From Calothrix sp. 336/3 (GTDB lineage Bacteria > Cyanobacteriota > Cyanobacteriia > Cyanobacteriales > Nostocaceae): 64,000 nucleotides of DNA. The stretch's first letter is position 1. Every line of letters starts with the position of its first letter. The notes under the pieces were generated by a model that saw only the letters and a program-made list of their open reading frames with translations, searched no databases and was not told the DNA's origin. The translations under genes were made by a program, and so were the position numbers. Positions 45,159-53,333 of the stretch are shown here, in pieces. The DNA lies in assembly GCF_000734895.2 (NCBI RefSeq), contig NZ_CP011382.1, forward strand, positions 784,700 through 848,699. The letters run 5' to 3'.

Positions 45159-45572
45159 TTATCCCTCCCAGTCTGGACAATGTTCATCTTGCCAACCATG
45201 GGGATGCATCCCACAAACTAATAAGTTACCACCATAAGCTTGACCATGGTAGTGATGACAACCGACACAAGCAGGATTTTTCTCTGGTGTTGCGTCTACA
45301 GAATAGGGAAAAGCTGGATCCACATCGAAATCATCACTAACTATATCTTCCAACTCCCAGTAAAAATCTAATATCGGTTCGGCTAATTCTTGCAAATACT
45401 GATCTACTTCAGTGGCTATAGTATTCTGTACTTGCTCTGTCATCTCTTCCGTAAACTCAAAAAAGGTATCCACCATTTCATTTACCTCTAGGAAGAAACG
45501 TTCCACCTCATCCGCTACCGTTTGTACTGCATTGAATAAATCTTTTTGCCACTGTTCCATATGCTTTTCCAA
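45159..45572 (-). CDS. Conserved small Cys/His-rich protein
   Basis: A 137-residue protein. The first 80 residues are acidic and helical (VERFFLEVNEMVDTFFEFTE); the C-terminus has four cysteines and several histidines: NPACVGCHHYHGQAYGGNLL, then CGMHPHGWQDEHCPDWEG. The layout suggests a metal-binding knuckle, perhaps zinc or an iron centre. The function is unknown. It lies 58 bp before queF on the same strand and may be co-transcribed. A second in-frame ATG is four codons downstream. Confidence 0.75.
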   Translation of the reverse strand: MEKHMEQWQKDLFNAVQTVADEVERFFLEVNEMVDTFFEFTEEMTEQVQNTIATEVDQYLQELAEPILDFYWELEDIVSDDFDVDPAFPYSVDATPEKNPACVGCHHYHGQAYGGNLLVCGMHPHGWQDEHCPDWEG

Positions 45573-45771
45573 GTCCTAACTGGGTTTTTACGGAGGACGC
45601 TGGTATCAAGGGGAAGTTGACAGCAAAACGAGATACCCAAAAAAGCTCACCAACTTACCACCACCAAGTATCCATAGACGCGCTACTCCAAGTATGTAGC
45701 GTCACACCTTGATAATCTGATGTTGCCTAGGGATTTCGCGATAAAAATTCCCATGCTGATACTAGATTAGT

Positions 45772-46164
45772 CTACTTTTGGTCACGTTGTAGATTCTTCA
45801 GTTCATTTTGCAAATCTAAAACCTGTTGCCGTAAAGTATCTACATTCCCAGTTGGGGGAGATTCTTTCTGAGTTGGTTGCTCGTCTTCTTCTAATATTTC
45901 GATGCGACGCGGTTCTGAAGGGGGCGCTTTGTCGCTGGTTTCGCTATTATTAACTTGCTGTTGCTGCGCTTGCCTCATCATATCTTCGACGAAACGACGA
46001 GCTTCTTCCGTGGTCATTTCACCCTTTGCCACCATTTCATCTGCCAGCTTTTGTAGTTGTGATGGCAACTCTCCTAAAGTTCCGCCAGCTTTCTCGCCTG
46101 CATAGGAAGCTAGACCGACACCGAGGTAAAAAGCTTTTTTAACAATATCTCCAAAACCTGGCAT
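45772..46164 (-). CDS. Phasin-like small helical protein
   Basis: A 130-residue soluble protein: KKAFYLGVGLASYAGEKAGG and ELPSQLQKLADEMVAKGEMT form amphipathic helices similar to the cyanobacterial phasin-like family. A Pro/Glu/Gln-rich linker leads to a C-terminal coiled coil (LRQQVLDLQNELKNLQRDQK). No catalytic motif. The gene is separated from the upstream Cys-rich gene by about 200 bp and starts 46 bp downstream of the SRP RNA gene on the same strand. Confidence 0.7.
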   Translation of the reverse strand: MPGFGDIVKKAFYLGVGLASYAGEKAGGTLGELPSQLQKLADEMVAKGEMTTEEARRFVEDMMRQAQQQQVNNSETSDKAPPSEPRRIEILEEDEQPTQKESPPTGNVDTLRQQVLDLQNELKNLQRDQK

Positions 46165-46210
46165 TGCTGCTAATCAGACTCCTAGACAATGGGCGATTCA
46201 GAAAAAGGGT

Positions 46211-46304
46211 GACCCGGAGACTACGCCTACCACAAGCATCCCGTGTTGCTGCTACCTTCCGGTCCTGACAAGATTTAGGCGTTGCAGCCGCATAGATCCG
46301 AGTC
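46211..46304 (-). ncRNA. ffs: Small signal recognition particle RNA (4.5S-like)
   Basis: Read on the minus strand, the core GTCAGGACCGGAAGGTAGCA, then GCAACA, carries the universal SRP domain IV loop (GTCAGG, GGAAG, AGCAGC). The ends GACTCGGA and TCCGGGTC are complementary and close the long hairpin, giving about 94 nt. It binds Ffh to target membrane proteins. The position before the phasin-like gene on the same strand suggests separate transcription. Confidence 0.93.
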
Positions 46305-46341
46305 AATATCTAGTATAGCATGAAAATGCTACAAATGGGAA

Positions 46342-46608
46342 CTATTCAACAACAATCCGCCATTCATACAGTTTATAAATTACACAACTATTGGCTACCA
46401 AAGGGTCACGGGCGACTATTGCCTCTGCTTCACTCATGGAATCGGCTTCAAATATCATCATCCCACCCCCTTTTTGCCCCCAATACCCTGTTTTTGCTTT
46501 ATACCCTTTGGCGATTAAATCTCGTACATAGTCCTTGTGGGCGGGTACGTACTGGTCAAAGCTGGCTTTGTCAAGTATTCCTGCTTCGATTTTCACAAAC
46601 GTTGGCAT
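46342..46608 (-). CDS. YciI-like family protein
   Basis: An 88-residue ferredoxin-fold protein with the YciI pattern: an N-terminal strand (FVKIEAGI), RDLIAKGYKAKTGYWGQ, MIFEADSMSEAEAIVARDPL and a final strand. Cyanobacterial members use a His/Asp pair in other YciI proteins; here the position equals D in KDYV. ATG 46608 matches family length. Function unknown; likely a small-molecule-binding or hydrolase-like protein. Confidence 0.8.
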   Translation of the reverse strand: MPTFVKIEAGILDKASFDQYVPAHKDYVRDLIAKGYKAKTGYWGQKGGGMMIFEADSMSEAEAIVARDPLVANSCVIYKLYEWRIVVE

Positions 46609-46969
46609 TCTGCTTAAAACCTCTTCCTGAATAACACTTCTGACTCTTTTATTACTATTTTGAGTAGCATTTGAGTAGCAAATCATCAAAAGTATGAATA
46701 TTCTGCCTCAACCACCTTGGGGTAGGAGTCAGTAGAGCGGCGTAAATATATTGTTGGAATAAGGCAAAGGAGCAGGGAGAGAAAGAGCTTGAGGATTATT
46801 TAACTTTCTTCACATAAGTAGAACGGCTTAAATAATTCACGCTATGTCATTGCGAATGAAACGAAGTGGAATGAAGCAATCGCAACGGTTTTGACGATTT
46901 TACAATCTGTTACATAGTTAGGTTTATTCTCACTGACTTACTTAGTTTGGTTTGATTGCACCGACTGAC
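46609..46969. other. Intergenic region with a dispersed repeat, 361 bp
   Basis: No gene. Around 46850-46890 is a copy of the dispersed GTCATTGCGAATGA/GAAGCAATCGCAACGG-type repeat. It marks the boundary between the housekeeping block and the STAND/WD40 locus; a terminator for the latter should lie here, but I cannot point to one. Confidence 0.5.
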
Positions 46970-48037
46970 TTAACTCAACTTTGCTGCCAACCAATTACGG
47001 AAGTTAGGATGATACAACCTGTATCGAATTTCCTTGTCTACTTGATGCTGTTGTAAAAATTCAAACCAAGTTTCCAAAACTTCTTCCACATCGAATATAT
47101 CTGCATCAATAGTTGGTGGGTTTGTCTGGTGAATCCTTTGCAGTATGGTACTTGCCGATATACCTTCATTTTCGGCAGTTGCGAGAACCTGCAATATTTT
47201 CATGGCAATATCTGAGAAACCCTCACCTTGCATTTGCTGCCAATGTTGGGTAAATGCTGCGTCAGTATCCCAGTTTTTTAAGTCATGTTGGGATAAATCA
47301 AGAATTTGGGATGGTGCTTCGATTAATAAACCCGATTTTTCGGTTTTGAAGGGACGACGGGTAAGGAGGAAATAAATACCTGGGGGAAGATATCGGGGGA
47401 GATATAACAGGTTTGTTCCTAGGGGTTGGTTGTTGGGGTTAATTGTATCTAGTGCATCAATGGCTATTATTAGCTTTTGGTTAGGTGCGAGTTCGTCGCT
47501 AATTTGTTGAAGTAATAACGATAAAAACCAACTTCCCTCCGTTGCATTATCGGGAAGAATCCCCCTCTGTCCCCCCGTGTACGTGGGGAAGTTAGAATCT
47601 TGCTCCCTCTGTTTCTCTGTATATGGTGGGAAGTTGGAATCTTGCTCCCTCTGTTTCTCTGTATATGGTGGGAAGTTGGAATCTTGCTCCCTCCCCGCTA
47701 GCGGGGAGGGTTGGGGTGGGGTGATCGACGAATTATGGAACTTTTCAATTAATTGACTACAAACATATTTAAGAAAATCTTCTGCGGTGTTTTTGCCTTC
47801 GATTTGGGCATTGTAATAGATAATTTTAATATCTGGATGAGAATTATAACTAGCAAATTGAGCCAGGATAGCACTTTTACCGCTACCGGGAGAACCAACG
47901 ATGGTGAAATAACCCCGGTTATATTTATGTAAAAAATCATCAATTGCGACAAAGATAAATTCGCAGTTAGTAAAATTTTGGCTTTTTTCTAATATTATTT
48001 TTTGGAATTGGGAAGCTAATTGAGGTGAGGTGTTCAT
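46970..48037 (-). CDS. STAND-type (NACHT-like) P-loop ATPase, second copy
   Basis: A 355-residue ATPase: YFTIVGSPGSGKSAILAQFA (Walker A, about residue 46) and LIIAIDALDTINP (Walker B), followed by LLTRRPF and a helical/winged-helix tail ending YRLYHPNFRNWLAAKLS. This parallels the ATPase encoded at 49900-51288 but lacks its HTH. Between Walker A and B it has an odd linker of 14-residue repeats (REQDSNFPPYTEKQ) that derives from inserted non-coding repeat DNA (47583-47724), yet the frame stays open. It starts 9 bp after the WD40 gene in the same operon. It probably acts as a nucleotide-driven oligomerising switch; no effector domain is attached. Confidence 0.85.
   Translation of the reverse strand: MNTSPQLASQFQKIILEKSQNFTNCEFIFVAIDDFLHKYNRGYFTIVGSPGSGKSAILAQFASYNSHPDIKIIYYNAQIEGKNTAEDFLKYVCSQLIEKFHNSSITPPQPSPLAGREQDSNFPPYTEKQREQDSNFPPYTEKQREQDSNFPTYTGGQRGILPDNATEGSWFLSLLLQQISDELAPNQKLIIAIDALDTINPNNQPLGTNLLYLPRYLPPGIYFLLTRRPFKTEKSGLLIEAPSQILDLSQHDLKNWDTDAAFTQHWQQMQGEGFSDIAMKILQVLATAENEGISASTILQRIHQTNPPTIDADIFDVEEVLETWFEFLQQHQVDKEIRYRLYHPNFRNWLAAKLS
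47583..47724. repeat. 42-bp tandem repeat and dispersed GC-rich repeat within the second STAND ATPase gene
   Basis: Two successive 42-bp units and a third truncated unit (starting at 47583, 47626 and 47668), each containing CTTGCTCCCTCTGTTTCTCT, are followed by the common dispersed sequence CCCCGCTAGCGGGGAGGG at about 47693-47710. Because the unit length is a multiple of three and no stop is created, the insert is translated as a low-complexity linker between the Walker A and Walker B halves of the ATPase. Confidence 0.88.
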
Positions 48038-48046
48038 GACTGTACC

Positions 48047-49903
48047 TCAACATCCTTGCAATCGGAGGAAATGCAATCTTCCTGATGCATCACCCAATGC
48101 TATTACGACACCATCGAAAGTGATTATTGCACAACATCTAATTTCACTTTCACCTGTAAAGCTACCAATAAATTTTTTCCCAAAAGCATCCCATATCTTA
48201 ATACATTCGTTACCTGAAGACCAAATCTGAAGCATTCCATCATAAGTTGTAGCGAGAAGACAAGGTGAACTATCACTAATATTATGAAGGGTACATTCTG
48301 CATCAATACATTTAATTTCAAAAACTCTGTAATTCTCATAATTACCAAAAGTAGTTGCTGATTGACTTTTTCCCGTAAAGCTATATTCATTATTCCAATT
48401 TTGCACGTTCCATAATTTAATATTGTCATCTTTAGCAGCAGAAATTAGATACTCCCCATTAGGTGTAAATGCAACTAATTCTACGGAATCACTGTGACTT
48501 GGTTTCATGGAATCATAAATATCAAATAATTCTTGATTGACAAATTTTTCTAATTCCCATACTTTGATAGTATGGTCATTTGAAAAATGAGAAATATTAC
48601 TTCCCGATCCAGAAATTATACTTTTAGAATCAGAAGTTGCAGTAACAGCAAGAACGGAACCAGTGTGGTTATAAATAATAGCTTCATTTTCCCAAGTCTC
48701 TATTTTCCAAATCTTGAGAGTTTTATCGTCCGACACGGAAATTATTCTTTTTCCATCTGAAGTAATAGATATAGCACGTACTGAATTCCTATGAGCTTCC
48801 AATATACGCTCTTTCTTCAAAGTATCAATATTCCAAATAGTAATAGTTCCATTATGCAAACCACAAATAAGTATTTTTTTTCCAGAAATAGCTAAAATAG
48901 AACATATTATATCTCTATCATTAAGAGTAAATTCTTCTTTTCCTGTTTCTAAATTCCACCCCTTAATAATATTATTATATGAGCCTGAAACTAACAAACT
49001 TTTATTATTGTGGCTAATGATTGTCATTGCCTGTACTGAAGCGGTATGACCAACAAATGTATGTAACACCTCGCCACTTTTTAAATTCCAAACTCTAATA
49101 GAAGTGTCAGATGATGCGGAAACTATTTTGGAGCCGTCAGGAGTTAGTACAATTGCATTAACCGAACTTCTATGACCAGTTAGAGCAAAAATTTCTTTTC
49201 CTGTGATTAATTCCCAAACTTTGATTGTATTGTCAGAAGAACCAGAAACGATGTATTTGTCATCATGGCTCAATGAGACTGCATTAACCCAGTCGCTGTG
49301 ACCAGTTAGAGTCAAAATTTCTTTTCCTGTGACTAATTCCCAAACTTTGATTGTATTATCAGAAGAACCAGAAACGATGTATTTGTCATCATGGCTCAAT
49401 GAGACTGCATTAACCGAAGCTGTATGACCAGTCAGGGTGCGAACTAACCCGTTACCAGGAGGAGTTAAGCTAGCAGTAAGAGGACGCAACCAAGTAATTT
49501 CGGTTTGTGATATTTGTTGAAATAATTTTTGAATTGTTACTTGTTCTTCAAAAGGTAATAAACGTCCCGTTAATTGTCCTGGTAATTGCTTTGTATCTTG
49601 ATTTAAAACATGTGCCGATAGTCGCAAAGCTTCTTTAATTAATTTTAAATCTTTGAGAGTTTCGGGATTATATCCTTGTTTATTTCCCAATTTCTCATTC
49701 TCGATTAACTCATAATCTTCAATTGCTGCTTGCACTCCAAACAGGAAATGATTAATTTTTGCCTCTATGAAATCATAATTACTCAATAAATCACAACATT
49801 TATGAATCTCCCCACCATCTAACAATAAACGCGGGCTTTCACCTAGAAAATGTTCGATTTCTTCCGGTGATTTTTCTGCCAACCAAGCGCGAAGATTACT
49901 CAT
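48047..49903 (-). CDS. WD40-repeat sensor protein with STAND-type helical N-terminus
   Basis: A 618-residue protein. The first ~150 residues are helical (SNYDFIEAKINHFLFGVQAA, then LKLIKEALRLSAHVL and WLRPLTASLTPPGNGLVRTL), which is exactly the stretch that joins NACHT ATPases to WD40 propellers in large cyanobacterial fusion proteins. From there about ten WD40 units follow (HTASVNAVSLSHDDKYIVSG then SSDNTIKVWEL). The first two units are almost identical in DNA. It starts in an ATGA overlap with the HTH-STAND gene, so the sensor and the ATPase are translationally coupled but separate chains. It probably recognises the trigger and controls the ATPase. Confidence 0.9.
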   Translation of the reverse strand: MSNLRAWLAEKSPEEIEHFLGESPRLLLDGGEIHKCCDLLSNYDFIEAKINHFLFGVQAAIEDYELIENEKLGNKQGYNPETLKDLKLIKEALRLSAHVLNQDTKQLPGQLTGRLLPFEEQVTIQKLFQQISQTEITWLRPLTASLTPPGNGLVRTLTGHTASVNAVSLSHDDKYIVSGSSDNTIKVWELVTGKEILTLTGHSDWVNAVSLSHDDKYIVSGSSDNTIKVWELITGKEIFALTGHRSSVNAIVLTPDGSKIVSASSDTSIRVWNLKSGEVLHTFVGHTASVQAMTIISHNNKSLLVSGSYNNIIKGWNLETGKEEFTLNDRDIICSILAISGKKILICGLHNGTITIWNIDTLKKERILEAHRNSVRAISITSDGKRIISVSDDKTLKIWKIETWENEAIIYNHTGSVLAVTATSDSKSIISGSGSNISHFSNDHTIKVWELEKFVNQELFDIYDSMKPSHSDSVELVAFTPNGEYLISAAKDDNIKLWNVQNWNNEYSFTGKSQSATTFGNYENYRVFEIKCIDAECTLHNISDSSPCLLATTYDGMLQIWSSGNECIKIWDAFGKKFIGSFTGESEIRCCAIITFDGVVIALGDASGRLHFLRLQGC

Positions 49904-51288
49904 AAAATAACCCCCTCGGTCATATTCTTGGCAACTTCAGCGCTAATATCAGGTAAATTTATCCCCGCAGCTTGAACAATATCTCGACGGTGTAAAAAAT
50001 CTCGAAAACTCTCATGGTAAAATCGATAGCGGGGTGGTTGATAGATTTCCTGTTTCTGTAAAAATTGCGCCCATCCATCCAGAACTTCTTGCACAGTCAA
50101 TGCATTCTGCTTGGAATATTTAGCAATCACTTCACGGGAAGCAGCACTACGCAAAGCACACATAACATAAACAATTTTGATTTTATTTTTCGGTAAAGGT
50201 TTAGCTGTCATCCCCATAATATGCCAGTGGTTTTCGTAATATCCTTGCAATCCCACAGGCAATTCATCCAAGGGTTTATCATGATAGTAACCTTCAGCAA
50301 TCGCGGGTAAAATACACCGCAAATACATAAAGTTATTTTCACTGTTCACAGCAATTATCTCAACAAAATACTCACAAGAAATATGACTTTCCATATGATC
50401 TTGCTGCTCAATCCATTTAACTAAACCCTGCTGATATTTGCTATCGGCTAATAATTCTCGAATATACTCTTTGACATCCTGCACACTTTCTTGGATTTTC
50501 TCTCTCAAATCTAATTCTTGAGTGGGAGTGCTGGGGGAAAGATTCAGCCTTTTTTCATTCTGATTATAGGGTCTTCTAGTGAGGACAAAGTAAACCCCGT
50601 CGGGGAGAATTGTTGGTAAATATAATATATTTGCTGTTCCTTCCTGGTCAACTTCATCCAGGGCATCCACAACAATAATTAATCGTTCTCCAGTGAATAA
50701 CTTTTCCTTTGCTTTAGTCAATAAAATTGATAAATCTGCATCAGCAACATCTAGTAATTGAAACCGAGCTATTAGCTGTTGGCGAATTCTCTTCAAAAAT
50801 ATTTCTGGACGATTATTTCCCTCAGCACGAATATTAAAAAAACAAATAGTTTCTGGATTATCTAATACATACTTTGCAGAAATGGCGCTTTTACCCATCC
50901 CCGCATCACCAATAATAGTGAAATAGCCATTGGGATTATTTTGTAAGAAATCCTCAATCGCATCAAATACAAATTTTCGTCCACAAAATAGCTCAGTTTT
51001 TTCGTAAATTAGTCGCTCAAACTCTGGTGGTAACTGCCGTTGAGGATACCAGTCTTTAACATCAACGATATCTGTAGGTTCCATTTTCAGAACTTTTGCA
51101 ATATTTTTAACTGCTTGTCGTTCAACCCCGTTTGGACAATCCTTTGTACCAAGTAGGCGTTTAACTGTATCCACAGATACATTCGCTTGGCTTGCTAGTT
51201 CCTCTTGAGTTAACTTAGCTTCCTTATAAGCTTGTTTGAGTCTGGCTTTACCTTCCTCACTAGATTGCACTTTATCAGATTCACGCAT
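49900..51288 (-). CDS. HTH-STAND (NACHT-like) ATPase
   Basis: A 462-residue protein. Residues about 8-70 form a Cro/C1-type helix-turn-helix (KLTQEELASQANVSVDTVKR). The STAND ATPase follows: YFTIIGDAGMGKSAISAKYV (Walker A) and LIIVVDALDEVDQEG (Walker B with the D-x-x-D of NACHT proteins), then VLTRRPY and a winged-helix/helical tail with RYRFYHESFRDFLHRRDIVQ. It lacks a nuclease or membrane effector, so the HTH may be the output, or it may recruit another protein. ATG 51288 is chosen over a start 12 codons upstream. First gene of the three-gene operon; divergent from the two-TM gene. Confidence 0.88.
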   Translation of the reverse strand: MRESDKVQSSEEGKARLKQAYKEAKLTQEELASQANVSVDTVKRLLGTKDCPNGVERQAVKNIAKVLKMEPTDIVDVKDWYPQRQLPPEFERLIYEKTELFCGRKFVFDAIEDFLQNNPNGYFTIIGDAGMGKSAISAKYVLDNPETICFFNIRAEGNNRPEIFLKRIRQQLIARFQLLDVADADLSILLTKAKEKLFTGERLIIVVDALDEVDQEGTANILYLPTILPDGVYFVLTRRPYNQNEKRLNLSPSTPTQELDLREKIQESVQDVKEYIRELLADSKYQQGLVKWIEQQDHMESHISCEYFVEIIAVNSENNFMYLRCILPAIAEGYYHDKPLDELPVGLQGYYENHWHIMGMTAKPLPKNKIKIVYVMCALRSAASREVIAKYSKQNALTVQEVLDGWAQFLQKQEIYQPPRYRFYHESFRDFLHRRDIVQAAGINLPDISAEVAKNMTEGVIL

Positions 51289-51506
51289 TGCCGTAACTGA
51301 GTATTGATACTTGTATATAAACAATAGCGAATTAGTTGTTTTCCGAACTAGGGCAGATAGATTTTCTTTACTTCCCCATCTGCCCTAAATTACCACACAG
51401 CAATAGGGCAACACCCAACACAAACAAAACCCATTTGCCCTGGTACGTATTTTTTAGTCTGAGTAGGATACCAATATCACGAAATACAGCATTTTGGAGA
51501 GTCACC

Positions 51507-51797
51507 ATGCAGTTTAATTTTTTCAAACCCGAAAATAACGACGACAACAGAAATATAAAAGAAGAAATCATCCGCGAATTATTGCACATGACACGTAAAA
51601 GCTACAATCTCGCGTTAGGTATTACGGCTGCATCTGCGTTGATGACTCTGTTTGGTGTGGGACTTTTGTATTTCAATAAAGTATCTGAAGCTAGTCTCAC
51701 AGCATCCGGTGGAGTTTTGACAACTTTAGTTAGTGTTCAGCATACCAACAAGAAACAGGAAGAGCTCTGTGAAATGTTAAATAAACTTTCGGAATAA
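51507..51797 (+). CDS. Two-TM protein resembling the cyanobacterial TRADD-N-associated membrane domain
   Basis: A 96-residue protein: a polar N-terminus (MQFNFFKPENNDDNRNI), a helix (EIIRELLHMTRKSYNLALGI), two hydrophobic helices (ITAASALMTLFGVGLLYF; ASLTASGGVLTTLVSVQH) and a short basic/helical tail (EELCEMLNKLSE). This fits, from memory, the cyanobacterial TRADD-N-associated two-TM domain, known from predicted bacterial apoptosis/immunity loci. ATG 51507 is preferred to a longer frame that begins inside the operon of the other strand. Being next to a STAND operon, it is a plausible membrane-disrupting effector. Confidence 0.6.
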   Translation: MQFNFFKPENNDDNRNIKEEIIRELLHMTRKSYNLALGITAASALMTLFGVGLLYFNKVSEASLTASGGVLTTLVSVQHTNKKQEELCEMLNKLSE

Positions 51798-51898
51798 CTT
51801 TGGTATTAACCTTTTTGGGGTTAGTGGACTCTACAAGTGAAGCTAACCCAAAACCTTTTCAGGTATCATGTAAAATTACATTGAGTTTTTGTAATTTC

Positions 51899-52408
51899 GT
51901 GTTAACCGAAGCCCATATTATTGAATCATTAAGTCGAGCCTATATCCGAGCAGTTGCAGGTAAAGCAGGCTTAAATCTTTCTATCCGCGAATATGATTAT
52001 GGGGTAGATGGTAACTTTGATGAAATAGCTATTCACAACAATCGACGGGTAGAGTCAGGCTTTTCACTCAGTTTTCAATTAAAAGCTTCTACTCAATGGC
52101 AGCGAGACGAAAATACTATCACCTACGATTTGGAAGCCAAAACTTACAATGACTTAGTTATTCGTCGCAATTTTCGCATGGCTGTACCTTGTATTCTCAT
52201 CTTATTTGCCTTACCTCCAGATGCTTCCCAATGGTTAACACAGGATGAGGATGAAATGCGTTTGCGTGGAAGCTGTTATTGGGAATACATAAGCGGTAAA
52301 CCAACCACCAATCGTCAAAGTGTTAGAATTAGGATTCCTAGACAGCAAAAGCTAACTCCAGAATCGTTGTTAGGTTTAATAGAAAAAGTCAAAACAGGGG
52401 ATTGGTGA
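51899..52408 (+). CDS. DUF4365 family protein, second copy
   Basis: A 169-residue protein with a GTG start, giving the usual family N-terminus (LTEAHIIESLSRAYIRAVAG). The nuclease-like core is visible: REYDYGVDGNFDEIAI (Asp pair), SFQLKASTQWQ (Q-x-K) and VPCILILFALPPDASQW. These are the acid and lysine positions of a PD-(D/E)XK fold. The stop overlaps the next start (TGATG). It lies 101 bp after the two-TM gene. It is a candidate nuclease of this island. The start is inferred from family alignment; the longer frame (TTG 51800) has no family signal. Confidence 0.75.
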   Translation: MLTEAHIIESLSRAYIRAVAGKAGLNLSIREYDYGVDGNFDEIAIHNNRRVESGFSLSFQLKASTQWQRDENTITYDLEAKTYNDLVIRRNFRMAVPCILILFALPPDASQWLTQDEDEMRLRGSCYWEYISGKPTTNRQSVRIRIPRQQKLTPESLLGLIEKVKTGDW

Positions 52409-52701
52409 TGGCACAGCAAATTTCAACAGAGGAATTACAAACCAATTCCCTGCAAATTGAGAATGTTGTCAACTACCTCCAGCAACAAGGATGGCAGACA
52501 GTAAACCACCCCAACCCCCGCTTGTTGGTATTTCAAGGTGATAAAGATGATGCAGGTAATCCCATCCAACTTGTGTTACCCAGCCAAAACAGTTTTGAAG
52601 ATAGCGATCGCCTACTTAAAAAAGCCATAAATTTACTAGCAGCGATCACAGAAAAATCTCCACAGGAAATTATCAACAGAATTAATAAAATACCACTGTG
52701 A
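52408..52701 (+). CDS. Small partner protein of DUF4365
   Basis: A 97-residue soluble protein: SLQIENVVNYLQQQGWQTVN, HPNPRLLVFQGDKDDAGNPI, and RLLKKAINLLAAITEKSPQE. The layout (helix, beta hairpin, two helices) is simple and not recognised. The start overlaps the DUF4365 stop by one base (TGATG), which strongly suggests that the two products act together. It may be an antitoxin-like inhibitor, a specificity subunit or a structural partner. Confidence 0.6.
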   Translation: MAQQISTEELQTNSLQIENVVNYLQQQGWQTVNHPNPRLLVFQGDKDDAGNPIQLVLPSQNSFEDSDRLLKKAINLLAAITEKSPQEIINRINKIPL

Positions 52702-52775
52702 TTGTGGAAGGGATTGCATAAAACCATAACACTCTACCTATCTATAGAGTACAAGTTTCAAACTGAGGTAGAGCA

Positions 52776-53318
52776 ATGATGAAATCTTACTTATATCGTG
52801 TTGGCGTAACAGCGATCGCCATGATGACTTCACTAACTATTTTTCCTAGCTTAGTTAAAGCACAGGAAACTCGAAGTCAAGCTTTGGTTCCCCTGGAACT
52901 ATACTGGAGTGCAGACAGAGGGGATAATTTCACCACTGCAACTCCACAGGGGAAAAATAGCGCCATCGAAGCAGGTTATACTTTTGCGCGAGTGGAAGGA
53001 TGTGTTTTTCGCCGACAGCAACAAGGAACAGTACCCCTCAAGCTTTACTGGAGTGCTCAAAGGGGGGATAATTTCACCACAGCTACCCGTATCGGTGCTA
53101 GAAGTGCCATTGAAGCAGGTTATACCTATGCACGAGTGGAAGGCTATGTTTTCCCTACCCAGCAACCAGGAACAGTTCCTCTGCAACTATATTGGAGTGC
53201 CCAAAGGGGGGATAATTTCACCACAGCTACCCGTATCGGTGCCAGTAGCGCCATTGAAGCAGGTTATACCTATGCACGGGTAGAAGGCTATGTTTTTCCT
53301 GCCAGTCAATGTCAGTAG
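52776..53318 (+). CDS. Secreted protein with three 41-residue repeats
   Basis: A 180-residue protein. Residues 1-29 are a signal peptide (TAIAMMTSLTIFPSLVKA then Q). Three repeats of about 41 residues at 38-78, 86-126 and 134-174 (period 48) share LYWSAxRGDNFTTAT and SAIEAGYTYARVEGYVF. The pattern resembles the DUF5648-type repeat, a putative extracellular carbohydrate- or protein-binding beta repeat. It lies between the DUF4365 pair and the minus-strand eCIS block, 75 bp after the former. The repeats are similar at the DNA level too, pointing to recent amplification. Confidence 0.8.
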   Translation: MMKSYLYRVGVTAIAMMTSLTIFPSLVKAQETRSQALVPLELYWSADRGDNFTTATPQGKNSAIEAGYTFARVEGCVFRRQQQGTVPLKLYWSAQRGDNFTTATRIGARSAIEAGYTYARVEGYVFPTQQPGTVPLQLYWSAQRGDNFTTATRIGASSAIEAGYTYARVEGYVFPASQCQ

Positions 53319-53333
53319 ACTTCTTTCATTGAC

